From contig JAISBR010000072.1 of the NCBI GenBank assembly GCA_031266095.1, positions 1 through 40,736 of the forward strand: a stretch of DNA of 40,736 nt, in the 5' to 3' direction. Every line of letters begins with the position of its first letter. Position 1 is the first letter of the stretch. This DNA comes from Treponema sp. (GTDB lineage: Bacteria > Spirochaetota > Spirochaetia > Treponematales > Breznakiellaceae). The notes below the pieces were generated by a model that had not been told where the DNA came from, made no database searches, and saw only the letters and a list, made by a program, of their open reading frames with translations. Positions 24,128 through 32,505 of the stretch are shown here, one piece after another. The translations under genes and the position numbers were made by a program.

Positions 24128-25195
24128 ATGAAAATCTCTCCTTCCCGGGAAATTATTAAACAGTATAATGCGGCGGCTCCGGCTAAAGCCGTGCTTTCCG
24201 GTCCAAATTCCGCGAAAACAACGGCTTCCCGGCTTTCTCCGCCTGGTTCCCGTTCCCTTGCCGCCCTCCTCGGTTCCCTGGGACTGCCGGCAGACCGGCT
24301 GTCCGGCTCTATTGTCTCATTTGCCCGGTTTTTCTCACTTCCCCTGGAGCCGAATTTTCTGGCAAATATCCGCCGGCAGTCAAACCTGCCGGGACAATCT
24401 CCCCAAACAGGGCAGGAGACGGAAAAGGCCGGCTGCCCGGCTGTTCTGCCCGCCGAAGCCGATCTTTTCAGAAACCGGGAGGCTTTATCCCTGGCGGCAA
24501 CGGCGGCCGCAGACAAGGGGGTGGAACTCAGCCGTGCCGGCCTTGAGGACTATGCCGCGGCAATAGATCCGGACAGGCGGGATACGGGGGGACATGAAAC
24601 CGGCGGGGAAGATCCCGGCGATACGGGAAACCGGGGCGCGTCCGGTCAAAACGCCGGCGGGAAAAAAAAGAAGGACGGAGGTAACGCGGAAATTGACGCC
24701 ATTATTGCCGGCGACTCCCTGGGGCTCAAAGAAAAATTGCTCGAACTCGGGGAAAATAACCCTATGCTCGATTTGTTGAACCGGCTTCCTGGAAAAAACG
24801 GGCAGCGCTGGATTGTGCTTCCCTTCAGCATTGTTGAGCAAGGGAAACTGTACCGAATATCCCTCAGAATATTGCTTGACGCCGGCCTCTCGTCCGGGCA
24901 TTTAGCCCTGGAAATAACCGCCGGACCCGCCGGGACAGGCCCCGCCGCGCCGGAACGCCGCTGGCTTTTTGTCCTGGACAGGCCAAAAGGGGACAATCCG
25001 CGTCTTCGGCTGTACCTTTGGCCTTCAGTCCTCCCTAAAACCCTGAAATCCCTCGGTCAGGAACTAGCGGCATATGTGGGGCTTCCCCCGGAAGGTGTTT
25101 TTGTACAAATTTGTGCACAAATTCGAGAAGAATCGTTCCCATTTGCGGAAAATAGCCGGGAAAATGTATTGCGTTCCATAAATGAAGAGGTGTAG
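24128..25195 (+). CDS. FliK/YlqG-like hook-length-control-type protein (tentative)
   Basis: The 355-residue protein has an Ala, Pro, Gly and Ser rich N-terminal two thirds (with GKKKKDGG at about 177-184) and a structured C-terminal domain (about 225-345). The C-terminal part contains RWIVLPFSIVEQGKLYRISLR and WLFVLDRPKG. In Bacillus a FliK-like gene (ylqG) is followed by ylqH, a free FlhB C-terminal domain. The same order here, plus the disordered-then-globular layout, is the basis of the call. Sequence identity to FliK is not obvious by eye. The gene overlaps the FlhB-like gene by 14 bp. Confidence 0.5.
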   Translation: MKISPSREIIKQYNAAAPAKAVLSGPNSAKTTASRLSPPGSRSLAALLGSLGLPADRLSGSIVSFARFFSLPLEPNFLANIRRQSNLPGQSPQTGQETEKAGCPAVLPAEADLFRNREALSLAATAAADKGVELSRAGLEDYAAAIDPDRRDTGGHETGGEDPGDTGNRGASGQNAGGKKKKDGGNAEIDAIIAGDSLGLKEKLLELGENNPMLDLLNRLPGKNGQRWIVLPFSIVEQGKLYRISLRILLDAGLSSGHLALEITAGPAGTGPAAPERRWLFVLDRPKGDNPRLRLYLWPSVLPKTLKSLGQELAAYVGLPPEGVFVQICAQIREESFPFAENSRENVLRSINEEV

Positions 25196-25454
25196 CATAA
25201 AGAAAGGCAGTATCGCTTCCGCCATCGGTTATTCCCCGGAAGACGCCGCGCCCCGTCTGCTTGCCACGGGCAGGGATCGGACAGCGGAGCGGATAATTGC
25301 CATTGCCGAACAGGCGGGCGTGGCGGTGATAGAAGATCCCGCGCTGGCGGCCTTGTTGGACTCCGGGGTGCGTCCCGGGGATATGATCCCGGTATGGTGC
25401 TGGGAAGCGACGGCTAAAATATTGGCCTTCGTATTAACGAAGGGGAATCTCTAA
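25182..25454 (+). CDS. Free FlhB C-terminal-like protein (YlqH type)
   Basis: The 90-residue protein corresponds to the cytoplasmic FlhB/YscU autocleavage domain: AIGYSPEDAAPRLLATGRDRTAERI, then AEQAGVAVIEDPALAALL and ILAFVLTKG. In FlhB the cleavage motif is Asn-Pro-Thr-His; this protein begins after that point, so it resembles the released C-terminal fragment that switches export specificity. Free FlhB-C proteins can partly replace that fragment in other bacteria. It sits between the FliK-like gene and an HD-GYP gene. Confidence 0.8.
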   Translation: MKRCSIKKGSIASAIGYSPEDAAPRLLATGRDRTAERIIAIAEQAGVAVIEDPALAALLDSGVRPGDMIPVWCWEATAKILAFVLTKGNL

Positions 25455-25494
25455 TAACCTCAGTTTAGAAATTTTCCGATACTAAGGATAGAAG

Positions 25495-26649
25495 ATGAAT
25501 AAGATCGCCATACATACCTTAAAGGCGGGGATCACCTTTACTGAACCGGTATACATTGACAGCGATAATCTCCTCGTACCGGCAGGGATCCCCATACGGC
25601 AGAAAGACCTCGATCAACTCGCCTCATGGGGCATTAGTGAGGTTGAAACCGAGGGTGTAATTGAAACTGAAGAAAACAAAGATACCGCCGCGAAAAACGG
25701 CGTCTCCAGTAAATTATCCCTGACCGAGGTACAGGAAAACAAGGGCCCCTACCGCAGCTATGTAAGCCTTATTGAACGGCTGGACGCGGTTTTTACCGGT
25801 ATTGCCGATAAAGCTCCCGTTGAAGCCCATTCCATCGACAATATCTCCTCCCAACTGCTCCAGGAAGTCAGGGATCGGCGGGACAGCTTTATAGGGTTTA
25901 TCCTTGGCGGGGAAATAAAAGGCCATGATCTGGCAAAAAGCTCGATCAATACCGCTATCCTTTCGGCGCTTATTGCGATGGAATTCAAGCTGATCAACTA
26001 CAAAATCCTACAGATCGCCATCGGGGCCCTGCTCCACGATGTAGGAATGCTCCGGCTGCCCAAGGAAATCCTTGACAAGCGGGGCGGCCTTTCAGACGTG
26101 GAGCGGCAGCGGATCAGCAGCCATCCCCTGCTTGCCTACCAAATCGTAACCAAGGAACTCCTGTATCCGGAAGACATGGGTATCATCGTACTACAGCACC
26201 ATGAGCGCTGGGATGGCGGCGGCTATCCCCGGCAAATTGCAAAAACCAAGATCAATATAGGCGCCCGGATTGTCTCGGTAGCGGACGCTTTTGAGGCTAT
26301 GGTAAGCCAGAAATCCTACCGGAACTCCATGGTGGGCTACCAGGCGATGAAAAACATCCTGGCGGACAATTCCCGGCGCTTTGATCCGAATGTACTCAAG
26401 GCCTTTATCAAAACCATGGGAATTTATCCCATCGGCTCTATCGTACTCCTCAATAACACCGCTCTTGCCAGGGTCATTGAGGTTCACGGAGACGCCCCCC
26501 TCAGGCCAAAAATTCATATATTGATCAGTGAATACGGCAGAGTCTTCAAGCCCGATGAAGGGGATATTATTGATCTGAAGACCGAAAGGAGTCTCTTTAT
26601 CTCAAAAGCGGTGGATCCCAGGGATCTTGCCGGGAATAATGGCCAATAG
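25495..26649 (+). CDS. HD-GYP cyclic-di-GMP phosphodiesterase
   Basis: The 384-residue protein has an N-terminal regulatory part (about 1-85) with a DUF3391-like start, then an HD-GYP domain. Metal ligands can be traced: His144 (KGHD), His181-Asp182 (LLHDVGM), His210, His235-His236 (LQHHERWDGGGYP) and Asp264 (SVADAFEAM). The GYP at 243-245 is intact. The usual Lys after HD(I/V)G is Met185 here. The enzyme should hydrolyse c-di-GMP, opposing the GGDEF protein 1 kb downstream. AAGGATAGAAG precedes the ATG. It overlaps yraN by 11 bp. Confidence 0.92.
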   Translation: MNKIAIHTLKAGITFTEPVYIDSDNLLVPAGIPIRQKDLDQLASWGISEVETEGVIETEENKDTAAKNGVSSKLSLTEVQENKGPYRSYVSLIERLDAVFTGIADKAPVEAHSIDNISSQLLQEVRDRRDSFIGFILGGEIKGHDLAKSSINTAILSALIAMEFKLINYKILQIAIGALLHDVGMLRLPKEILDKRGGLSDVERQRISSHPLLAYQIVTKELLYPEDMGIIVLQHHERWDGGGYPRQIAKTKINIGARIVSVADAFEAMVSQKSYRNSMVGYQAMKNILADNSRRFDPNVLKAFIKTMGIYPIGSIVLLNNTALARVIEVHGDAPLRPKIHILISEYGRVFKPDEGDIIDLKTERSLFISKAVDPRDLAGNNGQ

Positions 26650-26992
26650 CAGCCTGGGCAGGGAAGGAGAAAAGCGGGCGGCGGCAATACTGGAGGCTGC
26701 GGGCATGAGCATAATCGCAAAAAATGTCCGTTCCCAGTGGGGAGAGGTGGATATTATTGCTTTGGATGGAGAAACTATTGTATTCGTGGAAGTAAAAGCC
26801 TGGTCCGCCTACGGCATAGAGAACCTCCAATACGGGATAAACCTTAAAAAACAACGCAGGATTATCGAAACAGCTAAGTATTTTCTTTCCAGCCATCGAG
26901 AATATAAAGGAAAGACTGTTCGTTTTGACGTGATTTTTGTTGGCAAGGATGCGGTTACCCATCTTGCATCGGCCTTTATGGAGCGTGTATGA
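26639..26992 (+). CDS. YraN/UPF0102 endonuclease-like protein
   Basis: The 117-residue protein has the whole UPF0102 pattern: LGREGEKRAAAILEAAGM, then a PD-(D/E)XK core GEVDIIALDGETIVFVEVKAW (Asp38, Glu51, Lys53), and RFDVIFV. This family resembles Holliday-junction resolvases and restriction-type nucleases; its biological role is unclear. I start at ATG 26639; a TTG at 26627 would add four residues. It overlaps both neighbours, as an operon member. Confidence 0.9.
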   Translation: MANSSLGREGEKRAAAILEAAGMSIIAKNVRSQWGEVDIIALDGETIVFVEVKAWSAYGIENLQYGINLKKQRRIIETAKYFLSSHREYKGKTVRFDVIFVGKDAVTHLASAFMERV

Positions 26993-27162
26993 TGTTGGAA
27001 CAGCCGGTAGGCTCCACAAAACTAGAACAACTGCGGAATCGTATAAACGATGAAGATTACCTGTACGAGGCTATCCAGCGTATAGCCCAGGTATTGAGCA
27101 ATGAATTGTTGGATATCTCACAGGAAAGGAAGTACAATGGGCGGCGGAAGAACGGGAGATAA
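26989..27162 (+). CDS. Small helical protein overlapping yraN
   Basis: ATG 26989 has GGAG 5 bases upstream and overlaps the yraN stop (ATGA). The 57 codons encode a charged, helix-forming peptide with LEQLRNRINDEDYLYEAIQR and IAQVLSNELLDIS. The end overlaps the next gene by 26 bp in another frame. Spacing, ribosome site and amino-acid composition support a genuine spirochaetal small protein; I know no family. Confidence 0.6.
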   Translation: MMLEQPVGSTKLEQLRNRINDEDYLYEAIQRIAQVLSNELLDISQERKYNGRRKNGR

Positions 27163-27655
27163 TCGGGGAAACCGCCGGCGTTTTTCAAAGCGCCGGGGAC
27201 GGGAATCCGCCCAGTCCTCACGGCAGGAAAAAGGCCGGGACGGTAAAAATGAGGCGGGGCTTTCGTACCTGAACGAGGGCAAGGTTGAAAAAACCAGAGG
27301 CGGCCTGTATGAGCGTCCCCGCTGGACCGCACCAGTCTTGTCTTCCGAGCCGATACCCGTGCCGGACTGCCCCTGGTGCGGGAAACCCATTACAGACCTT
27401 TCCTCCGCCATTACCGATAAGGACTCAGGCGGGCCGATCCATTTTGATTGTGTAATTACCCGGATCAGCAAGAGCGAGACGCTGAAAACAGGGGAAACGA
27501 TCAGCTATATCGGCGGCGGCCGCTTTGGGATCATTCATTACAACAATCCCCCTGACATACGGGATTTTAGCATAATAAAAATCTTCGAATGGGAGAACAA
27601 GGATGACCGTTCCGAATGGCGCCGATCTATCAGTGACCATTTCTCGGTAACCTGA
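27137..27655 (+). CDS. Zinc-ribbon protein with basic N-terminal tail
   Basis: The 172-residue protein has a basic, Arg, Lys and Gly rich N terminus (about 1-45), then a CPWCGKPI knuckle. The second half of this zinc site is the HFDCVI near 106-111, with a His instead of one Cys. The remainder is beta-rich. No enzyme motif is seen; nucleic-acid binding is a guess from the tail and the zinc knuckle. I start at ATG 27137, preceded by GGAAAGGAAG, rather than ATG 27101. It is 11 bp upstream of the GGDEF gene. Confidence 0.75.
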   Translation: MGGGRTGDNRGNRRRFSKRRGRESAQSSRQEKGRDGKNEAGLSYLNEGKVEKTRGGLYERPRWTAPVLSSEPIPVPDCPWCGKPITDLSSAITDKDSGGPIHFDCVITRISKSETLKTGETISYIGGGRFGIIHYNNPPDIRDFSIIKIFEWENKDDRSEWRRSISDHFSVT

Positions 27656-27666
27656 AGCACCGCCGG

Positions 27667-28812
27667 ATGGAAGAGCTGCAAGAACTGGATAAGGATAAAG
27701 AAGAAGCCGAAAAAAAATTCCTCTCAAGCCCCAAAATAGTGGAGAACTACGCGCTTCTCGAGGAATTGGGAGTGTTTCAATATGTCAATTCTCTAAACAG
27801 GGAAATCAGCTCTTATAAGAGCCTACTCTCACGGGGTCTGGATATTTTTGATCGTACCAGTATCGATGAAATAATGGACGCTACAGTCTACCAGATTTCG
27901 GATCATTTCCTTCCCTCGTTTATAGCCTTCCTCTGGAAGCCGGTCCAAAACCGGGCGGATATCACTATCAAAGCATACAAAAACTACAAGCCGGTAGATA
28001 TAAATCTCCACATAGATAACATCACCGCCTTTGAATCCTTCTTCCTGCGGTTTTCCAAGCCGATTAATTTCGATCTGCTGGCCTTTGAGATGGGCAACGA
28101 CGAAGCTATCAAACCTTTTGAGGAGGCGCACCCGGAGATCGTCATCCCTATCCTCGGCCCCTTCGGGCTGTACGGGATCATCTTAGTCGGCCGGAAAATG
28201 CTGGAGAATGATTATTCCCCTGAGGAGCTGCTCTTCCTGCAGCGGCTCATGTCCTTTGTGTCCCAGGCGATTAAGAATCATCTGCATTATGAACATTCCC
28301 TGCGTGACGTGAAAACGGGCCTGTATAATCACGGCTTTTTTATGACACGTCTTAATGAGGAAGTTGCCCGTATTAAACGTACCGACTACGCCTCTTCCAT
28401 CATTGTAATGGATGTGGACAAATTTAAGATCTTCAACGATACCTACGGCCATCTTGCGGGCGATCTGGTACTGGAAAAACTGGCGCTGATCATCAAGCAG
28501 GGGGTCAGAAACGACGACATCCCCTCCCGATTCGGCGGTGAGGAGTTTACCGTGCTGCTCCCCCACACCGACGGTCATACCGTCTGGGCGGTAGCGGAAC
28601 GGCTGCGGATCAGTGTCGCCGCCATGTATGTCCCCTGGGATGTTCCCCTGCCCCAGGTTACCATCAGCCTGGGCATTTACATTTTTGATCAGAGCAGTAA
28701 CGTGGAGGCCTCGGATATCATCCGGCGCGCCGACGAGGCGCTCTATCTTTCTAAAAACCGGGGGAGGAACCGCAGCACCATCTGGGAATCCGACTGCGCT
28801 TCCCGGCAATGA
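27667..28812 (+). CDS. Diguanylate cyclase with GAF-like sensor
   Basis: The 381-residue protein has a coiled N terminus, a GAF-like sensor region (about 60-205, ending ENDYSPEELLFLQRLMSFVS) and a GGDEF domain (210-375). The active site is RFGGEEF (GGEEF 290-294), and the inhibitory site RNDD (Arg281-Asp284) lies the required five residues ahead, so product feedback should work. It makes c-di-GMP from two GTP. Other markers are DVDKFKIFNDTYGHLAGD and ADEALYLSKNRGRNR. No signal peptide is present, so it is cytoplasmic. Confidence 0.94.
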   Translation: MEELQELDKDKEEAEKKFLSSPKIVENYALLEELGVFQYVNSLNREISSYKSLLSRGLDIFDRTSIDEIMDATVYQISDHFLPSFIAFLWKPVQNRADITIKAYKNYKPVDINLHIDNITAFESFFLRFSKPINFDLLAFEMGNDEAIKPFEEAHPEIVIPILGPFGLYGIILVGRKMLENDYSPEELLFLQRLMSFVSQAIKNHLHYEHSLRDVKTGLYNHGFFMTRLNEEVARIKRTDYASSIIVMDVDKFKIFNDTYGHLAGDLVLEKLALIIKQGVRNDDIPSRFGGEEFTVLLPHTDGHTVWAVAERLRISVAAMYVPWDVPLPQVTISLGIYIFDQSSNVEASDIIRRADEALYLSKNRGRNRSTIWESDCASRQ

Positions 28813-28839
28813 GCCGCGGGCTCACACAGGAGGATACAT

Positions 28840-29550
28840 ATGATCGGCATCATTGGGGCTATGGAGGATGAGGTACAAGTCCTGCGGGAGGCCATGGGGG
28901 AAGGCGAAGCCCTTACCATCGGGGAATATACCCTGTACACCGGAGAACTGGAAGGAAAACGGGTAGTCCTGCTGCGCTGCGGCATCGGCAAGGTAAGCGC
29001 GGCGGTAGGCTGCGCCCTGCTCATCCATAGCTGCAAACCGGACTTTGTTATCAACACCGGTTCCGCCGGCGGCATTGATCCGGCGTTGCGTTTCGGCGAC
29101 GCCATCATCTCCACGGGTCTCGTGTACCACGATGTGGATGTGACCGCCTTTAATTACGCGCCGGGCCAGCTTCCGGGTCAGCCCCAGATTTTTCCCGTGG
29201 ACGAGGCCCTTATCCGCCGGGCGGAGCAGGCGGTGGATGAACTGAAGCAGGAACAGGTCCTGCCCGCCGGCTTCAATCACCGCCGGGGCCTCATCGGTTC
29301 CGCCGACGTCTTCATGCACGAACCGGAACGTATCGCAGCGGTACGCCGACTCTTTCCCGGCATCGCCGCGGTGGAAATGGAAGGCGCGGCGATTGCCCAC
29401 TGCTGCCGTCTCTTTTCCGTTCCCGCGCTGGTTATCCGGGCCCTCTCAGACATCGCCGGCGCCGAATCGCCGGTCACCTCCGTCGAATTTCTGCCCGTCG
29501 CCTCCCGTCACTCGGCGGAGATTGTCCGCAGGATTATCAGAAAGAGTTGA
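28840..29550 (+). CDS. mtnN: 5'-methylthioadenosine/S-adenosylhomocysteine nucleosidase
   Basis: The 236-residue protein has all family marks: MIGIIGAMEDEV with catalytic Glu (position 11), NTGSAGGI near 67-74, the substrate-site AAVEMEGAAIAH, and SDIAG with the catalytic Asp late in the protein. It splits methylthioadenosine and S-adenosylhomocysteine to adenine and a thiopentose, which fits the apt gene 4.5 kb further on that recycles adenine. AGGAGGA precedes the ATG. It ends 33 bp before the convergent potD. Confidence 0.94.
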   Translation: MIGIIGAMEDEVQVLREAMGEGEALTIGEYTLYTGELEGKRVVLLRCGIGKVSAAVGCALLIHSCKPDFVINTGSAGGIDPALRFGDAIISTGLVYHDVDVTAFNYAPGQLPGQPQIFPVDEALIRRAEQAVDELKQEQVLPAGFNHRRGLIGSADVFMHEPERIAAVRRLFPGIAAVEMEGAAIAHCCRLFSVPALVIRALSDIAGAESPVTSVEFLPVASRHSAEIVRRIIRKS

Positions 29551-29583
29551 ATGGCGCGGACATGCCGCTGCCGCGCCGAAAAA

Positions 29584-30624
29584 CTATTCACCAACCCGGA
29601 TCGAGTTAAACCACGCGTTATTGTAGAGATCCAGGGCCTCGCCAAGATCGTCCTTCAGCTCGGTGTTGACCAGTTCCCCGGCGGTATACCAGGAGTCTCC
29701 GGTCTTATACTCTCTCGCGGGAATATTCGCGGTAGCGGGGAAGCCAAAAGCGTCCACAAATTCGGCGTAGATTTCAGGCCGGTGGATGAAATCGATGAAC
29801 TTGTAGGCCAGGTCGATGTTTCTGGAACCCTTCAGGATGCACATACTGTCGATGTAAGCCGGACCGCCTTCGGGGGGAATGAAGAAGACCGTGTCCTCTA
29901 TGAGCCGGGGATTGTCGGCGATCTCCTCAAATACCACCTCGGCGTAGCCCTGTACTACCCAGAAATCGCCGTTCGCGTAGCCTTTGCCAAAGGCTTCGGC
30001 GTCGAATTTGGTAAGGTTCGGTTTCCAGGAATTGTTGATAAGATTTTTCACTTCCTCGATCTGGGCGGGATCTTTAGAGTTCACCGAGTAGCCCAGGTAG
30101 ACCAGGGCATCACCCATCACTTCTCGCATGTCGTCTAACATGGTCATTCGGTTGCGGAGATCTTCCCTGCCGAAGATGGACCAGCTTCGCTCAAAATCGG
30201 GAACTTTACCTTTATTAACCGTAATGCCGGCGGCGCCAAAATAGTAGGGGACCGAATATTCCATATCAGGGTCATAGACTGCCTTTTGGAGCACCGTCGG
30301 GTCGATATTTTTCAGATTGGAAAGTTTTGATCGGTCGATTTTTTCCAGCATGTCCTGCTGAATCATAATGGACACGTAATCCCCTGAGGGAAAAACAATG
30401 TCGTAGCCGCTGCCTCCGGCCTTTATCTTGGCGTACATATCCTCGTTGGAGGCGAACTCGTCGTAGATTACAGTGACATTGTACTCTTCCTCGAATTTTT
30501 CTATCACCGTATCCGGGGTATAGTAAGTCCAGTTGTAAATAAAGAGCTGATCGGATTTCTTTCCGCAGCCACCCAGCATGACCAGGACCAGGGCCATGCC
30601 CGGAACCACAGGTATTTTTTTCAT
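29584..30624 (-). CDS. potD: Spermidine/putrescine-binding lipoprotein
   Basis: The precursor of 346 residues has a signal peptide with lipobox MLGGC, so it is membrane anchored. The mature protein is a polyamine-type SBP: LFIYNWTYYTPDTVIEKFEEE, YDEFASNEDMYAKIKAG, YDIVFPSGDYVSIMIQQ, and ALDLYNNAWFN. I start at ATG 30624, with AGGAGG 6 bases upstream. It is downstream of potC but separated by 103 bp with a palindrome in the leader, so it may also be transcribed alone. Confidence 0.92.
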   Translation of the reverse strand: MKKIPVVPGMALVLVMLGGCGKKSDQLFIYNWTYYTPDTVIEKFEEEYNVTVIYDEFASNEDMYAKIKAGGSGYDIVFPSGDYVSIMIQQDMLEKIDRSKLSNLKNIDPTVLQKAVYDPDMEYSVPYYFGAAGITVNKGKVPDFERSWSIFGREDLRNRMTMLDDMREVMGDALVYLGYSVNSKDPAQIEEVKNLINNSWKPNLTKFDAEAFGKGYANGDFWVVQGYAEVVFEEIADNPRLIEDTVFFIPPEGGPAYIDSMCILKGSRNIDLAYKFIDFIHRPEIYAEFVDAFGFPATANIPAREYKTGDSWYTAGELVNTELKDDLGEALDLYNNAWFNSIRVGE

Positions 30625-30636
30625 CTTTTCCTCCTG

Positions 30637-30669
30637 GTGTTGAAATTTGGTATAGTTTGATTTCAACAC
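30637..30669. promoter_or_regulatory. Palindrome in the potD leader
   Basis: Arms GTGTTGAAAT and ATTTCAACAC (10 bp, perfect) are separated by 13 bases and end only a few bases before the potD ribosome binding site. It could be an operator or an RNA stem that controls potD translation. Confidence 0.45.
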
Positions 30670-30683
30670 TCTAATGACCTCAA

Positions 30684-30718
30684 TCGAGCTTCCTGCAAAA
30701 CTGAAGTTTCCTAACAAG
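30684..30718. repeat. Decayed hairpin, dispersed family member
   Basis: The sequence CTTCCTGCAAAACTGAAG-like followed by TTTCCTAACAAG keeps only about 9 of 13 stem pairs of the family hairpin. It lies in the potC to potD gap. Confidence 0.4.
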
Positions 30719-30727
30719 TCTAACCTG

Positions 30728-31603
30728 CTATTTCGCCGCGATGTATTTGAGAAAATTCCTCAAGAGGGCGGTAAGCGCCACGGTCCCCAGGATCATCACC
30801 ACCGAGAGGGCGCTGATCACCGGGGTGACCCCGCCCCGCCGGGTGATGGCCGAATAGATGAAGATCGGCAGGGTTGAGGAACCGGGACCGGCCACGAAGA
30901 AGGTGATAACAAAATCCTCCAGCGAAAGGGTGACGGCGGTTAAAAGGCCGGACATGATACCGGGCATGCAGATCGGCAGCGTAACCTTGAACAGGGTCTG
31001 CCTCTCGCTGGCTCCCAGATCGCGGGCGGCCTCAATGATGGAAAAATCAAACTCGTCCAGTCGGGCCATCACCATGAGAAATACAAAGGGAAGGTTGAAG
31101 GTGGTGTGGGCGATGTAGATCGTGAAAAGCCCCAGGGGGATGCCCAGCCCGGCGAAAAAAATCGAAAGGGATACGCCAATGATAATCTCCGGCAGGATCA
31201 TGGGCAGGACTGAAACGGTTTGCACATAACCACGCAGCCTGAAACGGTACCAGTTAACGCCGATGGCGCCGATGGTACCGATCACCGTGGCGGTGGCCGC
31301 CGAAGTTACAGCGACGACGAGGCTGTTCCTGAACGCCCGCCAGAGTTCCCTGGATGAAAGGAGCCGCTCGTACCAGCGCAGGGAAAATCCGGTCCAGTTC
31401 ATACCGGTGGAACTGTTGAAGGAGTAGAGGATCAAAACCAGCAGCGGCAAAAAGAGAAAGACAATGGTGACGATGAAAACGGTCTGGGACAGGGAAAAAT
31501 ACCTGCGATAAGCCAGGCGTGCGTGGCGGGCGGCTTCGCCCTGAATGATCCTGTTGGGCCTGATAGAGGTGATTATATTACGGACAACCGCTTTGAAGTT
31601 CAC
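30728..31603 (-). CDS. potC: Polyamine ABC transporter permease PotC
   Basis: The 291-residue protein has six spans and the BPD-permease EAA loop EAARDLGASERQTLFKVTLP. The start is GTG 31603, overlapping the potB stop (GTGA), so translation is coupled. The N terminus is slightly longer than in E. coli PotC (264), with about 30 extra basic cytoplasmic residues. It pairs with PotB in the inner-membrane channel. Confidence 0.92.
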   Translation of the reverse strand: MNFKAVVRNIITSIRPNRIIQGEAARHARLAYRRYFSLSQTVFIVTIVFLFLPLLVLILYSFNSSTGMNWTGFSLRWYERLLSSRELWRAFRNSLVVAVTSAATATVIGTIGAIGVNWYRFRLRGYVQTVSVLPMILPEIIIGVSLSIFFAGLGIPLGLFTIYIAHTTFNLPFVFLMVMARLDEFDFSIIEAARDLGASERQTLFKVTLPICMPGIMSGLLTAVTLSLEDFVITFFVAGPGSSTLPIFIYSAITRRGGVTPVISALSVVMILGTVALTALLRNFLKYIAAK

Positions 31604-32505
31604 CGGCGGCCTCCCTGTTCCATGGCGGCCTCAGCTCCCTTGACATCGGCTGTCCGGGAGGTGTCCTTTCTCTGGATGTTCATCATCAGCAAAACCCCCG
31701 CCGTTGTGACCAGGGTGAGCACCATGGAAATCGCCGAAGCCCGGGGCCAGTTACGCGATTTTGAAAGCTGATCGGCGATGATATTCCCCAGCATATAGGA
31801 ATCCTTGCCGCCCACCAGAAGCGGTACAGCGTAGGCGCCGAAAATAGGGATAAAAGTAAAGAGCACAGCCGTAAAGATGCCGCTGCGGATATTGGGGAGC
31901 AGTACCTTGATCATCGAGGTCAGCTTGGTAGCCCCCAGATCACGGGCGGCCTCAAGCAGGGAAAAATCAAATTTGTCTATCGTGGAGAAAAGGGGAAGAA
32001 TCGCGTAGGGCAGGTACATATAGACCAGTACCAGGATCACCACTTTCTGATTGTAGAGGAAATGGATATAGTCATCGATGATTCCGACACGGAGCAAAAA
32101 TTCGTTGAGAAAACCGTTGTTCCCCAGAATATTCATCCAGGCAAAAACCCGGATGAGGAAGTTGGTCCAAAACGGAATGATAATGAGGAGCAGGAGAAAA
32201 TTTTGATTTTTGCTTTTCGCCATGAAATAACCGCAGGGCAGAGCGATAAAAATGGTGATCACCGTAGCGGATATGGAGGTCAGCACCGTGCGGAGGGTGA
32301 TACTCAGGAAAACCGGGTCACGCAGGTAGCGATAGGCGTCAAAGGAGATTTCATTCTCAACGCCGCCGTAAAGCCCCTTCTTGAGAAAGCTGTAGATGAG
32401 GATGATGATAATCGGCGCGAGGAAAAACAGTGTGAACCAGAGCGCCATCGGCGCCGAGTAGAAAGGCCCTAAATTTCTCTCCCTCTTCCAGCCGCCGAAA
32501 CTCAT
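31600..32505 (-). CDS. potB: Polyamine ABC transporter permease PotB
   Basis: The 301-residue protein has six spans and the EAA loop EAARDLGATKLTSMIKVLLPN. Its start ATG 32505 overlaps the potA stop by 4 bp (ATGA). It forms the transport channel with PotC. Confidence 0.92.
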   Translation of the reverse strand: MSFGGWKRERNLGPFYSAPMALWFTLFFLAPIIIILIYSFLKKGLYGGVENEISFDAYRYLRDPVFLSITLRTVLTSISATVITIFIALPCGYFMAKSKNQNFLLLLIIIPFWTNFLIRVFAWMNILGNNGFLNEFLLRVGIIDDYIHFLYNQKVVILVLVYMYLPYAILPLFSTIDKFDFSLLEAARDLGATKLTSMIKVLLPNIRSGIFTAVLFTFIPIFGAYAVPLLVGGKDSYMLGNIIADQLSKSRNWPRASAISMVLTLVTTAGVLLMMNIQRKDTSRTADVKGAEAAMEQGGRR

